Part shown: positions 46,130-58,359 of the stretch, piece after piece
Layout: each line of letters opens with the position of its first letter
Numbering within the stretch: position 1 is the first letter of the stretch
NCBI GenBank assembly: GCA_944474755.1
Contig: OX104112.1
Span: 59,303,640 to 59,367,639, forward strand
DNA length: 64,000 nt
Direction: 5' to 3'
Source: Limnoperna fortunei
Taxonomy: Eukaryota; Mollusca; Bivalvia; Mytilida; Modiolidae
Notes under the pieces: generated by a model
The model's database searches: none
What the model was told of the DNA's origin: nothing
What the model saw: only the letters and a program-made list of their open reading frames with translations
Position numbers and translations under genes: made by a program

Positions 46130-47095
46130 TTTGAAGACAAATGACTTTGAGCTTTCTTCACATTTTTGCAAATTACACTTTCAAATTAACGAACAAAAAC
46201 TAAAAAAGATTGAAAATGTTATTAAAGGGCAATTAACTCCTATAAGTAGTCGTAAGAAAATAACAAAAATAATAATAAAACAACTTGTACGTCGTGTTCT
46301 TCTGATGATTTTAGTAATTTACAACTTATAACTATGGCGGTTACATATTTTAACTGATAGGTTTGTCTGAAATCGTCATTAAAGGTTAACAAATAGTCAT
46401 CTTACAATTTTGTACAAATGTGCTAGTTGTAGGTCTTATTCTCTGCTGATCATTTTTGCAATATACAGTTTCACTCTGTTAAAGCATATCTCATATAAGG
46501 AGTTAGATGACCATTTCAGACAAATAAAGAGATTTGTCAAACTTGTATTGCTGATCATTTTTGCAATTAACAGGTTCCCTGTAGATGTTATAGCTTTTAA
46601 GTTAGAGAACACACACAACTGTCATTAAAGGGCAATAACTCCTGTAAAAGGAGTGATGAGAAAATTTTGGACCAACCAAGTGATTTGTAAACTTTGTCAT
46701 GCAAATAACTACGTCAATCTAAAGATTTTGTTGAAAAGGTAAGTCAATAAATCTAACAAGAAGTCATTTCTCAACTCTCGACGAAGTAACAAACTGGTAG
46801 TGCTTAATGTGATGATCAATTGGAAGTAACGGTTTTTCTATTAAAAACTTTGAGATATTGACTAAACATTTGTTTTGACTACTATGTTTGTTTAGTAATA
46901 GCGGCCACATTTGTCCATAGATCAACACAACAGATAAACATTTGAAACTATGTACCCTTAGGATGAATGTGCCAAAGTTTGAACACAAATTGGTAGTAGT
47001 TTCAGGGTAGGAGATTTTTATTTGAAATGTTAACGACAGACGCACAATATACGACGGATGCTCAATAATGACACTAAAAAGGAGTAGCTTACTGT
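46130..47095 (+). repeat. Composite of short dispersed repeats
   Basis: ATTAAAGGGCAATTAACTCC at 46224 and ATTAAAGGGCAATAACTCC at 46624 are direct copies of one motif. CTGATCATTTTTGCAAT occurs at 46447 and 46551. The part 46930-47075 (GAATGTGCCAAAGTTTG ... TTTCAGGGTAGGAG ... AACGACAGACG) resembles a repeat common in bivalve DNA. No gene. Confidence 0.5.
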
Positions 47096-47139
47096 ACACG
47101 CTTTAATAAGGCAAAATTATTCGCTTACCGATTACTCCA

Positions 47140-47290
47140 TACTTTTCCGGTCGTCCCCAAAACTTTATTCCCGCTGGTTTTCTTTTCTCCGTTTATTTAT
47201 TATTTTTTAACTTGTTTTCGTCCTGAATATAGCTAAAATACCGCTGGCTGCACGGAAAGCAACATTTAAACATTTAATCAATCAATTAAG
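47140..47290 (+). repeat. TCGTCCTGAATATAGC repeat family copy, long
   Basis: Extends from GGTCGTCCCCAAAACTTTAT through CTTGTTTTCGTCCTGAATAT to the ACATTTAATCAATCAATTAAG end. An inverted short copy follows at 47625-47690. Confidence 0.6.
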
Positions 47291-47294
47291 AATA

Positions 47295-47780
47295 TTTCCA
47301 AATTGCTGGATCTATGTTCAACTTTATTGTCGTTTTAACATGGGTGGAAATGATATTCGTGAATATTTTACCCCGAGCGATAGCGTAGCATATACATAAT
47401 TACTCTTAATGATGAAATAGCTTCTGCTTAATAAATCAGAATAAATAGCTACATGACAAGTGCACTTATCGGAAGGAGAAAATTTTAGCTAGACGAGATC
47501 ATCATGTTCTGTGTTGTGTTTGTGGTCTAAGAGTACCTTCAATAGTCATTCGTCTTAGGTTAAATGTAAATTCAGCTATACCATTGATTTCGTTTCATGG
47601 TGCACTTTTTAAATTGATTAATTAATTTGCTTAACATCCAGTTAACATGGTTGAAGCTATATTCAGGACGAGAGAAAAACAACTATAACAATCAAATGTG
47701 GGAAATAGAAGGACACATTTTGATTGTCGCTTTAAATTCCTGTAGGTATGAATATGTACAGAGAACTTACACTATTGAAG
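47295..47780. other. Gene-free stretch
   Basis: Only the inverted TCGTCC-family fragment at 47625-47690 is recognised. Confidence 0.4.
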
Positions 47781-47784
47781 GGGC

Positions 47785-47905
47785 TACAAAAATTTGTGCT
47801 CTCTCCGAACATGGCACCCACTATTATTCACATCCAGGAAAGAGAAACGCTAACGGTCTGAAATGCCCTATTATCCAGAGCATATTTATTTTATACTATA
47901 ACTGA
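47785..47905 (+). repeat. Partial copy of the 52985-53260 repeat
   Basis: CTCTCCGAACATGGCACCCA with the following CTATT...CATCCAGG aligns with the reverse complement of 53110-53165. Confidence 0.4.
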
Positions 47906-47949
47906 CTGATGTAACGTATAAGATGAAAAATTTTAACGTTTAATTACAA

Positions 47950-49835
47950 GTATACTTCTTTAGTTTTCACAAGAAAACCCCTGATTTTAGCATCAGCATC
48001 CTCAATTGTGAAATCCATGTACATGCTAGGGATCTCATCTGTGATTTGGATAACACTTGAAAAATGTGTAATTTCGACCTAGATACTAGACAGTTTGGCC
48101 TGCACACAACACCAAAAGAATCATAAACGGCTACCCAAGTCTATGATTCGCCTAGTGACAGTGGAGACCGATCTTTCGTCAATAATAACATTACCAATGT
48201 GTCTATCGTTATTTGTGAATCCATCGGTCAAAAGAGATATAGAATGTGTTGGTCTTCTGCAATTGTAGAACATGTGTTTCTTTGGTGGACCAAAATCCGT
48301 ATTGGTGTTGTTGCCGCATTGTTAACATTAGATAAATCACAACGAAAAGAGCTGAGGTTTTGGGTTTTGTGTTCTAGGTGTAGGTTTAAATCGTTTTTTT
48401 ATTTTGTTTCAATGTCAACGGATCTGTATGTTCGAGATCTGGGTTCTTGGATCTACAATGTTTGTGTCAAATCGTCGGGTCATTAATGGAACAGATTAAG
48501 CAGCAGTTAACTCGTTATCCATCTTAGAGGCAGAAGCAGGGGACAGAGCAAAAGCAGGAGGCAGCAGAAGAGGTAAGAATAGCCATCTCACCTTTTGAGG
48601 GTACATAATTGTTATGCTTCTGAAGTCGTTGTGATTCACAAATTGTTTTAGTACGACACACATTTATGTTGTGCTCACAGTAAATGCACCAGCATAGTTA
48701 TGTTGACATGTTGGAGCAGCAGCATATTTATAAATGTCTCTCGTGATGGATTACTATATTAATCAATATTCTTTTTGGGGGACTGAGGTTGGGTATGATA
48801 TTAAAAGGCTGAGGATTAGATCGGTAGTTGCAGGATAGTCCTTTTCAGAATTTATTCCCAGAGTAATTTGTCGTTCTCTAAATCGTTCCCAGAGATAATC
48901 AATGAAGCAATGATGCAGAAAAAGCTGATACATGGGACAAGCGGTTAATCCACCCATATGACATATGACCATCTCGCCCGCCAACCCATCTAAATTGTCT
49001 TTATCGGTTGCTACTGCCAGTACAGACACAATTTTGTTGGATCAAGTAAAGAGCTATCCAGGCCATGTATACCTTTCCCCAGATACGTATTGTCAGACGG
49101 GATTCCCCACTTTGCAACGAAAATGAGGTTGCGTTTGAAAACAATAAATTAGTACGATATATATCGCTCGCCGAACTTCAGTTTTACCACCTGTCAAAAT
49201 AGGATAAAAACCACATTTATATATTTAACTTTATTTTGTTAAAATAAATATTAATCCAAAGGTCAAAAGAACAAAAAATACTTTACAATATGTTTCGTGG
49301 AATTAATAAAAGTATGAAATTTATGTCTTTTGCAGACCATTTATGCTTATGTTTCTGTGAATTGTTAATTCGTATGATTTGGACGGTTTCTAAATCTCTT
49401 ATATAACTTCAAAATAAACCACCGGAAACAAATACATCTGTAAATTGCCTTGGAGAGAAAATATCAAATATGTGAGAATGAAATATGACGTCATAATACG
49501 TGTGACCTTAGGGACTATATTTTATAAACAAGCGCTTCGTTAAATGTTAAATTATAAACATTTAGTTTTGTTCTACCCTTTTTATACTTCTTAATTATAG
49601 ATAAACTTATTACATACATTTAAGTGTAGATACAACTACAGGTATCACGTCTCGACATAAATTCCGCATCACAACTCGACGCTGCGCGTCTCGTAGTGAT
49701 ACGAATGTATACAACTGTCTTAACGTGATACATCTATTTGTACCAAAAGATAATTGTAACCATTATGCGCAGTTGTTACGGTATCATCTTGATGTATCAC
49801 GGGTATTGCGTCTTGAAGAACTAGATATCCAAAAA
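47950..49835 (-). pseudogene. Tyrosinase pseudogene (unprocessed)
   Basis: A diverged copy of exons 2 and 3 of the tyrosinase at 38950-42924, same strand. The exon 3 remnant (about 49130-47955) keeps L-F-L-H-H-C-F-I-D-Y-L-W-E-R-F, a recognisable CuB, and the C-terminal end, but has many indels and lacks part of the segment before CuB. The exon 2 remnant (about 49835-49741) keeps the T-A-H-N-G-Y-N codons but has a deletion near its start, stop codons, and no S-W-H-R. The intron between them is present, so the copy arose by DNA duplication. No exon 1 remnant was found. Confidence 0.8.
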
Positions 49836-49839
49836 ACAA

Positions 49840-50270
49840 AAAATCCAATTACATTTACCTTACCTATCTAATTTTCTTGAAGTTAATATAACTGAAATAA
49901 TTTGCTGCATGCAAATCAACTGCCTAACTAAATTTTTAGCTATATTTGTACATTTAATAATTCTTGAAATATATTTATAAAAGTTTTAAGAACACTTAAA
50001 CAGATTTATAAACAACAATAAAAATGAATAAAAAAATAATTGTTTCTCATCTTTGGATTGTTGGTAGAAACCCAAAACTGAAAGGTATGGTCACCTTAAG
50101 TGTAATTTATGATGCTGAGAGTCTGCTAGAAAAGAACGAAAAATCATTAGCTCACACCTTTAAATTCATATTCCGCTAAAATGATGATGTTTTATGCCTT
50201 AACAATGCTAAACACGGTTACTTTGTGCATTCAATCTTCTAAAGGCACCACCCATATACTTAGGCCAGTC
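49840..50270. other. Gene-free stretch
   Basis: Flank of the tyrosinase pseudogene; nothing recognised. Confidence 0.4.
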
Positions 50271-50880
50271 CCTTACTGGGACCTTTCTACTCGAAATAGA
50301 ATTTAGAAAACTACAAAAAAGACTCTGAAGACAAACCGGATGACTTCAACTTTTCAATTACAAACTTTTGTAAAATTAAAATATTTTTTAAAGTCTATCA
50401 TTAGCTTATGATGATAAAATAAGATCATCTGCAAAGAGTAAACTACAAATCTTTGACTCAACACATTTGAACCGTTCACAAATATTCTATAGGAAAACAT
50501 CATTGAGAACATTAATAACACAGTTAAACAAAATAGGGCCTATATCCGAAGCCTTCCAGACGTACAAAAATCAAGCAAACTTCTATTTTGATCATTCCAT
50601 ATTAAATCTTCATTGTTTCTACTCAGACATTAATCTTCAATGGGAAGAAGGTTATTCGTGATCTTTTCAATCAGCAAAAACGTTGTAAATGAAATGAGAA
50701 CACCAACACAAATTTTCTGGTATGGGCACATTGAAGTCGCAATTAGAATTTTGTTTCCTTTTTTTGCAAATATAAGCCAATATAAAACCTACAATAAAAT
50801 CCATTTTGAATGGTTTCATAAAATGCCTATCCAAATCCAAATAAAATTATGCATGAATATAAACAGCTCCTAGAGATTTT
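50270..50880 (-). pseudogene. LINE reverse transcriptase relic
   Basis: Minus-strand translation gives S-D-I-G-P-I-L-F-N-C-V-I-N-V-L-N-D-V-F near 50550-50495, then L-L-F-A-D-D-L-I-L-S-S near 50450-50415. These are RT motifs B' and C in the right order and spacing. Stops and frameshifts throughout; both ends eroded. Confidence 0.6.
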
Positions 50881-52050
50881 CTCTCAATTTGTCGTGTTTG
50901 TAACCGACATAAAATTATGAAGGGTGTTCGATTTCTATATTTAAGGAATATTTTACATTTCTGTAGAGGTTATATATATATATATATAATACCAGTTCAG
51001 ATAATAAAAAATATTCCTTAAGATAATACTCACGAATTTCAACTTTAAAACAGCGACGACGTCATGGAACTATTTGAAAGAATATGTCATGTGAATCAAT
51101 GCTTGTTATTTTGTATAACTTCAGATACAAGCTTATAAATCATATAAAATTAACAATATTCATAAAACATATTACATTTTATGATTTTGTTTGCCAGCTA
51201 ATTATGGTCATTGGACTTGTCCTATGGTTATACTCTACTACTCCACAAGTTATTATGAAAAAATAATTAATCAAAAAGAACGAATAATCGTACCCTCACG
51301 TTTCTGCGATGGTACAAATTTAATACCATTACTCGTAATGAATCCCTCCAGGCACGTCAAAAAGTAGCTGCATATATAATCAGCCGTGTACAATCTTGAT
51401 ATCATTTGACATTGTCATCATTTCTTTTAATTCTGTTTAATTGCCTTTACTATATGAAAAACTTTGAGAACTATGATCAGTGGATGGTGTGCTGCATCTT
51501 GGGAATATATTCTTTATGTAATTTACTGGATTCCTACTAGAGAATGGTTGTTATAGTATGCAAATTAGCACGAATTTATTAAAATTAGGTCACTATTATC
51601 CATACAAGGAAACTTGATCAACGACTCGTCGTATCATAGCCTTTTCAAAGAAATGTTTTCAATAAAATTATTTCACATTAGTTACGCAATGTCTAAAGCT
51701 TTAATTTTTTTATTTGCTACATTACGAGTAATAGGACTAAATTCTGCCGTTATTTCCATAAATCACAAAACAAATACCGGAGTAGTACGGCAGGAAAATT
51801 CGGCCCATTAATAAAAATGAGAAAACCAAGTTGTACATATATTTACAAATGTGTTGGATGGGAGATAACTCATGTGAACTGCATGTTTAATTATAAAAAC
51901 ACAAAATAGGTGATTTTTGCTTAACTTTATTTGGTGGATGATTTGTTTTATCTACGCTGTAAAAGTAGGCTCAATTTAGCCTCTCCAGCTTAATTCTCTG
52001 TCTGTACATAACACTTCAATCCTTCTCCTATTACAGTCAAAATTCTGTTT
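50881..52050. other. Gene-free stretch
   Basis: An AT run at about 50971-50987. Open frames of 60-65 codons lack support. Confidence 0.4.
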
Positions 52051-52054
52051 ATTT

Positions 52055-52145
52055 GTATATCTATTTTCATGTTAATTTATTGTTTGTAAACTTGTTCTCG
52101 TCCGGAATAGCTAAAATATTGTACGCTGGAGGCAGGCTTAGCAAT
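52055..52145 (+). repeat. TCGTCCTGAATATAGC repeat family copy
   Basis: TAAACTTGTTCTCGTCCGGA, ATAGCTAAAATATTG, then CTGGAGGCAGGCTTAGCAA. Confidence 0.5.
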
Positions 52146-52267
52146 CACCCAAGGATTCAACATTCTTTTGCATCAGTAGTACCAGCACAAAAAACGGTGA
52201 GGAGTACAGAGTATTTCGGCTATGGCTTAATCGTCTGTAAAATAGCTATGCCGACAAGTTTGCATGT

Positions 52268-52545
52268 TCTAGTTTCTTTTTGTTTGTTTGATGGTGTTAA
52301 AGCGCCACTTTCAGCAATTTTTCAGCTATATCATGGCGACCAGTTTTTATTGGGGGAGGAAGCCGGGGTACCCGTAGAAAACCCCGAACTGCGGTTGGAA
52401 AACTGGGAATCCTTGTCAATTAAGATTGGAGTCGAGTACACCCTGCCTGCAGTGAGAATCGAACCCGCAATCTCAGTATTGACAGACCACGTGATCAATA
52501 GTAGACGGACTACCTTTACCACTAGGCCACCGAGGTCCCTTGCAT
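52268..52545 (-). mobile_element. Full-length tRNA-derived SINE
   Basis: The best copy in the window. On its own strand the head starts GGACCTCGGTGGCCTAGTGG, with A-box TGGCCTAGTGG, and has a B-box GGGTTCGATTCTC about 55 nt later. The conserved body follows: TTAATTGACAAGGATTCCC, CGGGGTTTTCTACGGGTACC, CCAATAAAAACTGGTCGCC, ATATAGCTGAAAAATTGCTG, AAAGTGGCGCTTTAACACC, then a CAAACAAACAAA tail at 52268-52290. A long open frame spanning it is incidental. Confidence 0.85.
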
Positions 52546-52549
52546 GTTG

Positions 52550-52980
52550 TAGTCGGTTATATGTTTGTTTATGACACTTTGCGAAAAAAAAAGCCAGAGT
52601 ATCAAATAAAAGACACGGTCTCTTTCCACTTGTCCAACATTAAGTAATAACAGGTAAAGAGGTAACAAAATGTGTAAGACAATGAGGAATACGTTTGTAG
52701 GACAATGTGGAATTTTAAATTCTGGACCACAGAGAACTGTTTTTACAGAAAGTCTAGTGTGTAAACAATAAATATTATATAAATGTATAGTAATAAACCA
52801 GTGTTGTTTGTGGGTTTCACGTGTTTAGGACTTTTTTGTGACCTGGAACTAATGTTTCCTTTTGTTTTCTAAAGCAAAAAGGTTTCTACCTATATATTTC
52901 TTTATTATTCGTAATACAACGTCAATTCAACACATACAGAATGGGTGATTGCACTACTTTAAGAGATATGTAGATGTTTT
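52550..52980. other. Gene-free stretch
   Basis: No supported feature. Confidence 0.4.
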
Positions 52981-52984
52981 GATG

Positions 52985-53430
52985 GTGCTGCTTTATCCTT
53001 CTAAGTGATCTGTTTGGCTGGGACCATACTGGGAGGGTTTCCAGTGCTCGACCCACACAGCAAACTAGCGCGTCCCCGGGTGGCGGATAGGGATACCCTC
53101 TTATTGCGTTTGTCAGGTAATAATACTTAAAGCCTGGCCGCGGACAGTAGTGGGTACCGCGTTTGGAGAGTGCCACGCTCCTTGCACAATAAAGACCCTT
53201 TTGTAGATTACGAAAACGAGCAAGCTAATTTAATCCGCTACAAAAGGCAAAAATTCTCCGCTCTTACGAAAAACTCCATACTTCTCAAGTGGCAGTTAAA
53301 ATTGTGTTCTCATGTCACAACCCACCTTTATTCCCTTGATTTATTGTTTATTAACTTGTTCTCGTCCTGCATATAGCTGACGTATTGATAGCTGGACGTA
53401 AAGCGTCTAAAATACAATTAATCAATAATT
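52985..53430 (+). repeat. Composite interspersed repeat
   Basis: The left part (52985-53260) is the inverted relative of 28135-28345. The right part (53250-53430) is a long copy of the TCGTCC family (TTAACTTGTTCTCGTCCTGC, AGCTGGACGTAAAGC). The two parts adjoin here, so the TCGTCC family may be one end of a longer element. Confidence 0.55.
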
Positions 53431-53454
53431 CCATCTGCCTCGACTCAATAAGGT

Positions 53455-53622
53455 GTAACGTAGTCAGTTAGTATTGTTGTGTTTGCCTGTCGTGGTGTCG
53501 CAGGTTTCGAGTTATTCCAATGTGTGAAACCATACTGATGCGTGTAGAACATGCGGGACAACCGCTGCTCGGCGAACTAGTTGGATGCTTTTTCTCTGTA
53601 TCTTGCGCCATATTAACACTGT
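53455..53622 (-). pseudogene. Small zinc-finger-like ORF, probably a transposon relic
   Basis: From an ATG on the minus strand it reads MAQDTEKKHPTSSPSSGC, then C-P-A-C-S-T-R-I-S-M-V-S-H and R-H-H. A C-x2-C...H pattern with S-R-I-G-L-x-S-H-like wording occurs at the C-terminus of some retroelement proteins. Too short to assign. Confidence 0.25.
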
Positions 53623-53689
53623 AGAGTAAAACACTTTTTATATTTGATGTTGGTAAACGTTTTATAATTAATTGTAATTGCATGATAAA

Positions 53690-56150
53690 TTTACCAAATT
53701 AATTTGATGTTATGTAATAAAATAGACAAGATTTTTTTTCAAAAATAACATTCTTAAATTCTTTTTTTAACATTAAAATACAATTATTTTTATTAATATT
53801 ATCAATTTATTATCATTTCTGATCTTACATATGGACATTTTTTTAGATCCTTAACCAAGATTTTGATTTGTTAGGTGCCGAATTCTGAAAAAAAATTGAC
53901 TAGCACAAAACATTGGTGCATTTGTTTTAATTGTATTCAGGACTTCATCCTCTATTTTCTCCTGAAAATCTTAACATAAATATAACGCTTATGGTGAAAT
54001 TATTATATTTTTTCATTATTTACTCTTAAATGCCATGAAATCAAACATATTCATGGCCGACCCATACATTTTTTAAACTAACTAAGTAATTCTGGACATA
54101 AAATCCCCATTGTTTGTACTTTTTCCACTAGTTATAATGCAACAGACACAAATTTAAATAATAGACCTCTAGTTTTCTTTACATCACTAAAATATATTTT
54201 AATTTTATAAACATTTGCTTGATATTATAACAACAATTCAGTTAAAAAAAATTAGAAATTTGTACATGACATATAATGTCTGTTTTAGTCTCTTCTCTTT
54301 ACAGTCTATTAAAACAATAAAATTTCGTGATAAACTGTACGGTAATAAGCTCTTAGACCACGTTTTTGTTATTTAATTTATGATTATAAGGCAAGATAGA
54401 CGAAAGTTATTTTTAGTGTATGTATCCTGAACATATCGTCATCCCACCCTCTGTCAGTTGTATATAAAACCTAATGAATAGATAAGTTTAAGTGTTTTTT
54501 TTTTGTTGTTGTTGCAACTGAAGAAAAATTGATGGCATAGTTCCCGAATATTATTCGATTTACATTAAGTTTATTTGGTATATGTAGAGACCACTATAAT
54601 TTTAGTAAATTTGGGTAGATTTACTAGCAGTATTTTAACTGTACAGTTCGGTTTCTTGAAATAAATGCTACTAAAACGAAAAATCTATACGTAAATTTGC
54701 GTAAATTCAATAAATAAGTTATGTTTATTTGTAAAATTAAAAGCCTTTCGACATTGTTAATAGTAAATTAGAGTACACACGTAAAATTATATTCATGTCA
54801 AAATGATCTTTTAGATAAGAATAAAGTGAAACATTTACATCAAATGAGAATATTACTATACTACAAGTGACATTAATTTGGAGAGGGTTTTTGGCGTAAC
54901 AAATGAAAACTGCTTACCGCGCATGGTTCAGCTTTTGCTCTTTTTGTAGATCAAGAAGGGTACTTTTTTGAAATCAACAATTATTCTCTCAATATATTAA
55001 GCGTTTTGAAATAAGGCGGTTTTTAAATTTTGATAGGGCGATTTTCCATACTAAAATTTGACCTTAATTAGAATGGAAGTGTACTTTAGGAACAATCAAT
55101 TATTGTCTATTCGAAATCCTTCGGGCGATGTCGTCTGCAATTAAGGCGGGAAAAGTCTCGCGGTTTGTCCGAATACCATTGAACGTCACGAAAGCAGACA
55201 AATATTTGTAAACAACGCAAGGTCCCTTTAGAAACAAAAATGGCTGACTTATTATGTAAAATTCCCGTAGCAAAAGTCAAGGACGATTTGTAACAACTAA
55301 ACAACAGAGGCATAGTATAAAACATGGACAAGTTATCGTATCTAAATTTTGTCTACTGGATTTTCGTAATAAAAAGGTAAAATATGGAATAATAAAAAAG
55401 TGCAAGTAAAAATTTTTTCAAGGGGGTTTGGCATTTAGTATAGTTGAGGTTTTGAAACAATAATAAAAGATTCCCCCAACTCACATCTTTTTAGTTCAAT
55501 ACAATGATTGCTGCTTTTTTATTTTCTGGCTTTCAATTTGAACAAAATGTTTAATATTTTTAGAATTGAATAAATGCATGCTTCGTGTTACGAAATAAAA
55601 AAATCTTGATAAGCTGGTAAGGTTACAAATAAATTTAAATCAGTAAAATGATTGATGTGAAAAACTTCCGCAATTTGCTTTTGAATGTATTTACAAAATG
55701 AATAGAAATGAAATTTATAAATGTAAACGTCAGTTGTTTAAAAAGATAAAATGGTTTTCCTGCGTTTGTTTGTAACAATTTTTATTAATGTTAAAAAAGT
55801 AAGCAAGTTTACGTGATCAACTTAAAGCAGACTTCTTCACCTTGAAGTAAAACATTGTGTCTGCTCAGTAAGGCTTTAGGTTTACAGTTACAATATGGTA
55901 TTGCCGTTTTTTTCTTGCATTGCAGGAGAAAAAACAAACAATAATTCACTACAATACAGTTCAGATTACCTATCAATAAGGCCAATATTGAACACCTATT
56001 ATTATGTAATAAAAAACGAAGAGTCCTTACAAGGAAACAAACAGTATTACATTTTTTCATCACTTAAATAATGGGTTGCATTAAATGCCACACATCAAGT
56101 GAGTTGTATTGATGGCAAAATTTAAGGTGAGGGACGTTGGCTATCTGATT
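53690..56150. other. Gene-free AT-rich stretch
   Basis: Very AT-rich, with only short chance open frames. No repeat or RNA gene recognised. Confidence 0.45.
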
Positions 56151-56152
56151 AG

Positions 56153-56155
<3 letters not shown>

Positions 56156-56191
<36 letters not shown>
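56156..56191. repeat. (AT)n microsatellite
   Basis: AT run left of the 440-bp repeat array. A second AT run lies at 56418-56440. Confidence 0.85.
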
Positions 56192-56195
<4 letters not shown>

Positions 56196-56439
56196 CGTCT
56201 AAAGAAATAGTCAACAATTGTTCGTACGGGATGTTGGATCGTTACGGTAGATAACGATACTGTACAGTCTAAAATAATAATATATTCGTTTAAAAAGTTG
56301 TACAAAAACATCTAGATACATAATTAAAGCGAAAACAAAGTTTTACACTTTAAAAATTGCACAAATATTTCGCCTGACCAACAGGCTTCGTCAGTGTTAC
56401 AACGATCATTATTTAGATATATATATATATATATATATA

Positions 56440-58243
56440 CGTCTACAAATTAAGCCCAACACTGTTTGAATTAGATTTTTAACACTGTCAAATTTTTGCT
56501 TTCCCTCAGCGGGATTCGAACTCACACCGTTGTGACACTGTGGCACCAATTCGCCTGCACTATGTCCAGCGGTCTAGACCCCTCGGCCAAATCCGCTACA
56601 TAAAAATATAGCTTCATTAACCGGGCTGAATCGTAGACATAGTACATGTGTACTAGCGTGTGACGATGGAATTTTCGTAACCAATACGTATTAATCTGAC
56701 AGTAATCTAATTCAGCATTTTTGTATATATTATATAGGATGACAAAGTTACTCGTCATACAGTCACAGTAAGTAAATTATATACAAACGTCTAAGTATTG
56801 TGACAACCATATAATATATCTATCCAGCGGATTTCTGAAACATCAGAAATACAGGGTTAATATCAAATATTTATATATACGTCTACAAATTAAGCCCAAC
56901 ACTGTTTGAATTAGATTTTTAACACTGTCAAATTTTTACTTTCCCTCAGCGGGATTCGAACTCACACCGTTGTGACACTGTGGCACCAATTCGCCTGCAC
57001 TATGTCCAGCGGTCTAGACCCCTCGGCCAAATCCGCTATATAAAAATATAGCTTCATTAACCGGGGTGAATCGTAGACATAGTACATGTGTACTAGCGTG
57101 TGACGATGGAATTTTCGTAACCAATACGTATTAATCTGACAGTAATCTAATTCAGCATTTTTGTATATATTATATAGGATGACAAAGTTACTCGTCATAC
57201 AGTCACAGTAAGTAAATTACATACAAACGTCTAAGTATTGTGACAACCATATAATATATCTATCCAGCGGATTTCTGAAACATCAGAAATACAGGGTTAA
57301 TATCAAATATTTATATATACGTCTACAAATTAAGCCCAACACTGTTTGAATTAGATTTTTAACACTGTCAAATTTTTGCTTTCCCTCAGCGGGATTCGAA
57401 CTCACACCGTTGTGACACTGTGGCACCAATTCGCCTGCACTATGTCCAGCGGTCTAGACCCCTCGGCCAAATCCGCTATATAAGAATATAGCTTCATTAA
57501 CCGGGGTGAATCGTAGACATAGACATAGTACATGTGTACTAGCGTGTGACGATGGAATTTTCGTAACCAATACGTATTAATCTGACAGTAATCTAATTCA
57601 GCATTTTTGTATATATTATATAGGATGACAAAGTTACTTGTCATACAGTCACAGTAAGTAAATTATATGCAAACGTCTAAGTATTGTGACAACCATATAA
57701 TATATCTATCCAGCGGATTTCTGAATTAACCCTGTATTTCTGATGTTTCAGAAATCCGCTGGATAGATATATTATATGGTTGTCACAATACTTAGACGTT
57801 TGTATATAATTTACTTACTGTGACTGTATGACGAGTAACTTTGTCATCCTATATAATATATACAAAAATGCTGAATTAGATTACTGTCAAATTAATATGT
57901 ATTGGTTACGAAAATTCCATCGTCACACGCTAGTACACATGTACTATGTCTATGTCTACGATTCACCCCGGTTAATGAAGCTATATTTTTATATAGCGGA
58001 TTTGGCCGAGGGGTCTAGACCGCTGGACATAGTGCAGGCGAATTGGTGCCACAGTGTCACAACGGTGTGAGTTCGAATGCCGCTGAGGGAAAGCAAAAAT
58101 TTGACAGTGTTAAAAATCTAATTCAAACAGTGTTGGGCTTAATTTGTAGACGTATATATAAATATTTGATATTAACCCTGTATTTCTGATGTTTCAGAAA
58201 TCCGCTGGATAGATATATTATATGGTTGTCACAATACTTAGAC

Positions 58244-58250
<7 letters not shown>
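56440..58250. repeat. 440-bp tandem array with terminal inverted copy
   Basis: Three direct units begin at about 56440, 56880 and 57320 (ACGTCTACAAATTAAGCCC). A fourth, in reverse orientation, runs 57726-58250. The array is bounded by AT runs (56418-56440, 58248-58275). Units are nearly identical. The inversion junction is at about 57725 within a small palindrome (TTCTGAAACATCAGAA in a normal unit). Confidence 0.9.
56505..56597 (-). repeat. tRNA-like SINE head within 440-bp unit
   Basis: On the minus strand it has a class II tRNA-like shape: A-box TGGCCGAGGGGT, B-box GAGTTCGAATCCC, and partial acceptor pairing AGCGG/CCGCT. Copies lie at 56945-57037 and 57385-57477 (minus) and 57995-58087 (plus). 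There is no convincing anticodon arm, so it is a Pol III-type pseudo-tRNA rather than a tRNA gene. Confidence 0.65.

Positions 58251-58275
<25 letters not shown>
58248..58275. repeat. (AT)n microsatellite
   Basis: AT run closing the 440-bp array on the right. Confidence 0.85.
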
Positions 58276-58281
<6 letters not shown>

Positions 58282-58359
58282 GATCTAACCATAATTGTAA
58301 TCATCATATTCATCATCATTTCAAATAATTACACATACGCGTGTATGCTTTCGTAAAAT

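Noticed and set aside
48199..48486. 95-codon plus-strand ORF
   Set aside because: Antisense shadow of the tyrosinase pseudogene.
52268..52545. tRNA gene or 173-codon ORF
   Set aside because: The sequence is a SINE: the tRNA-like head is followed by the family's conserved body and CAAA tail.
55107..55331. 74-codon minus-strand ORF
   Set aside because: No domain, splice or promoter context; length is within chance expectation.
56505..56597. Functional class II tRNA gene
   Set aside because: A- and B-boxes are good, but the acceptor stem is incomplete and the anticodon arm is not convincing. It repeats inside a satellite unit.
56522..58070. Four similar 78-80 codon ORFs
   Set aside because: They are the same stretch of the 440-bp tandem unit overlapping its tRNA-like head. 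Similarity comes from DNA repetition, not coding selection.
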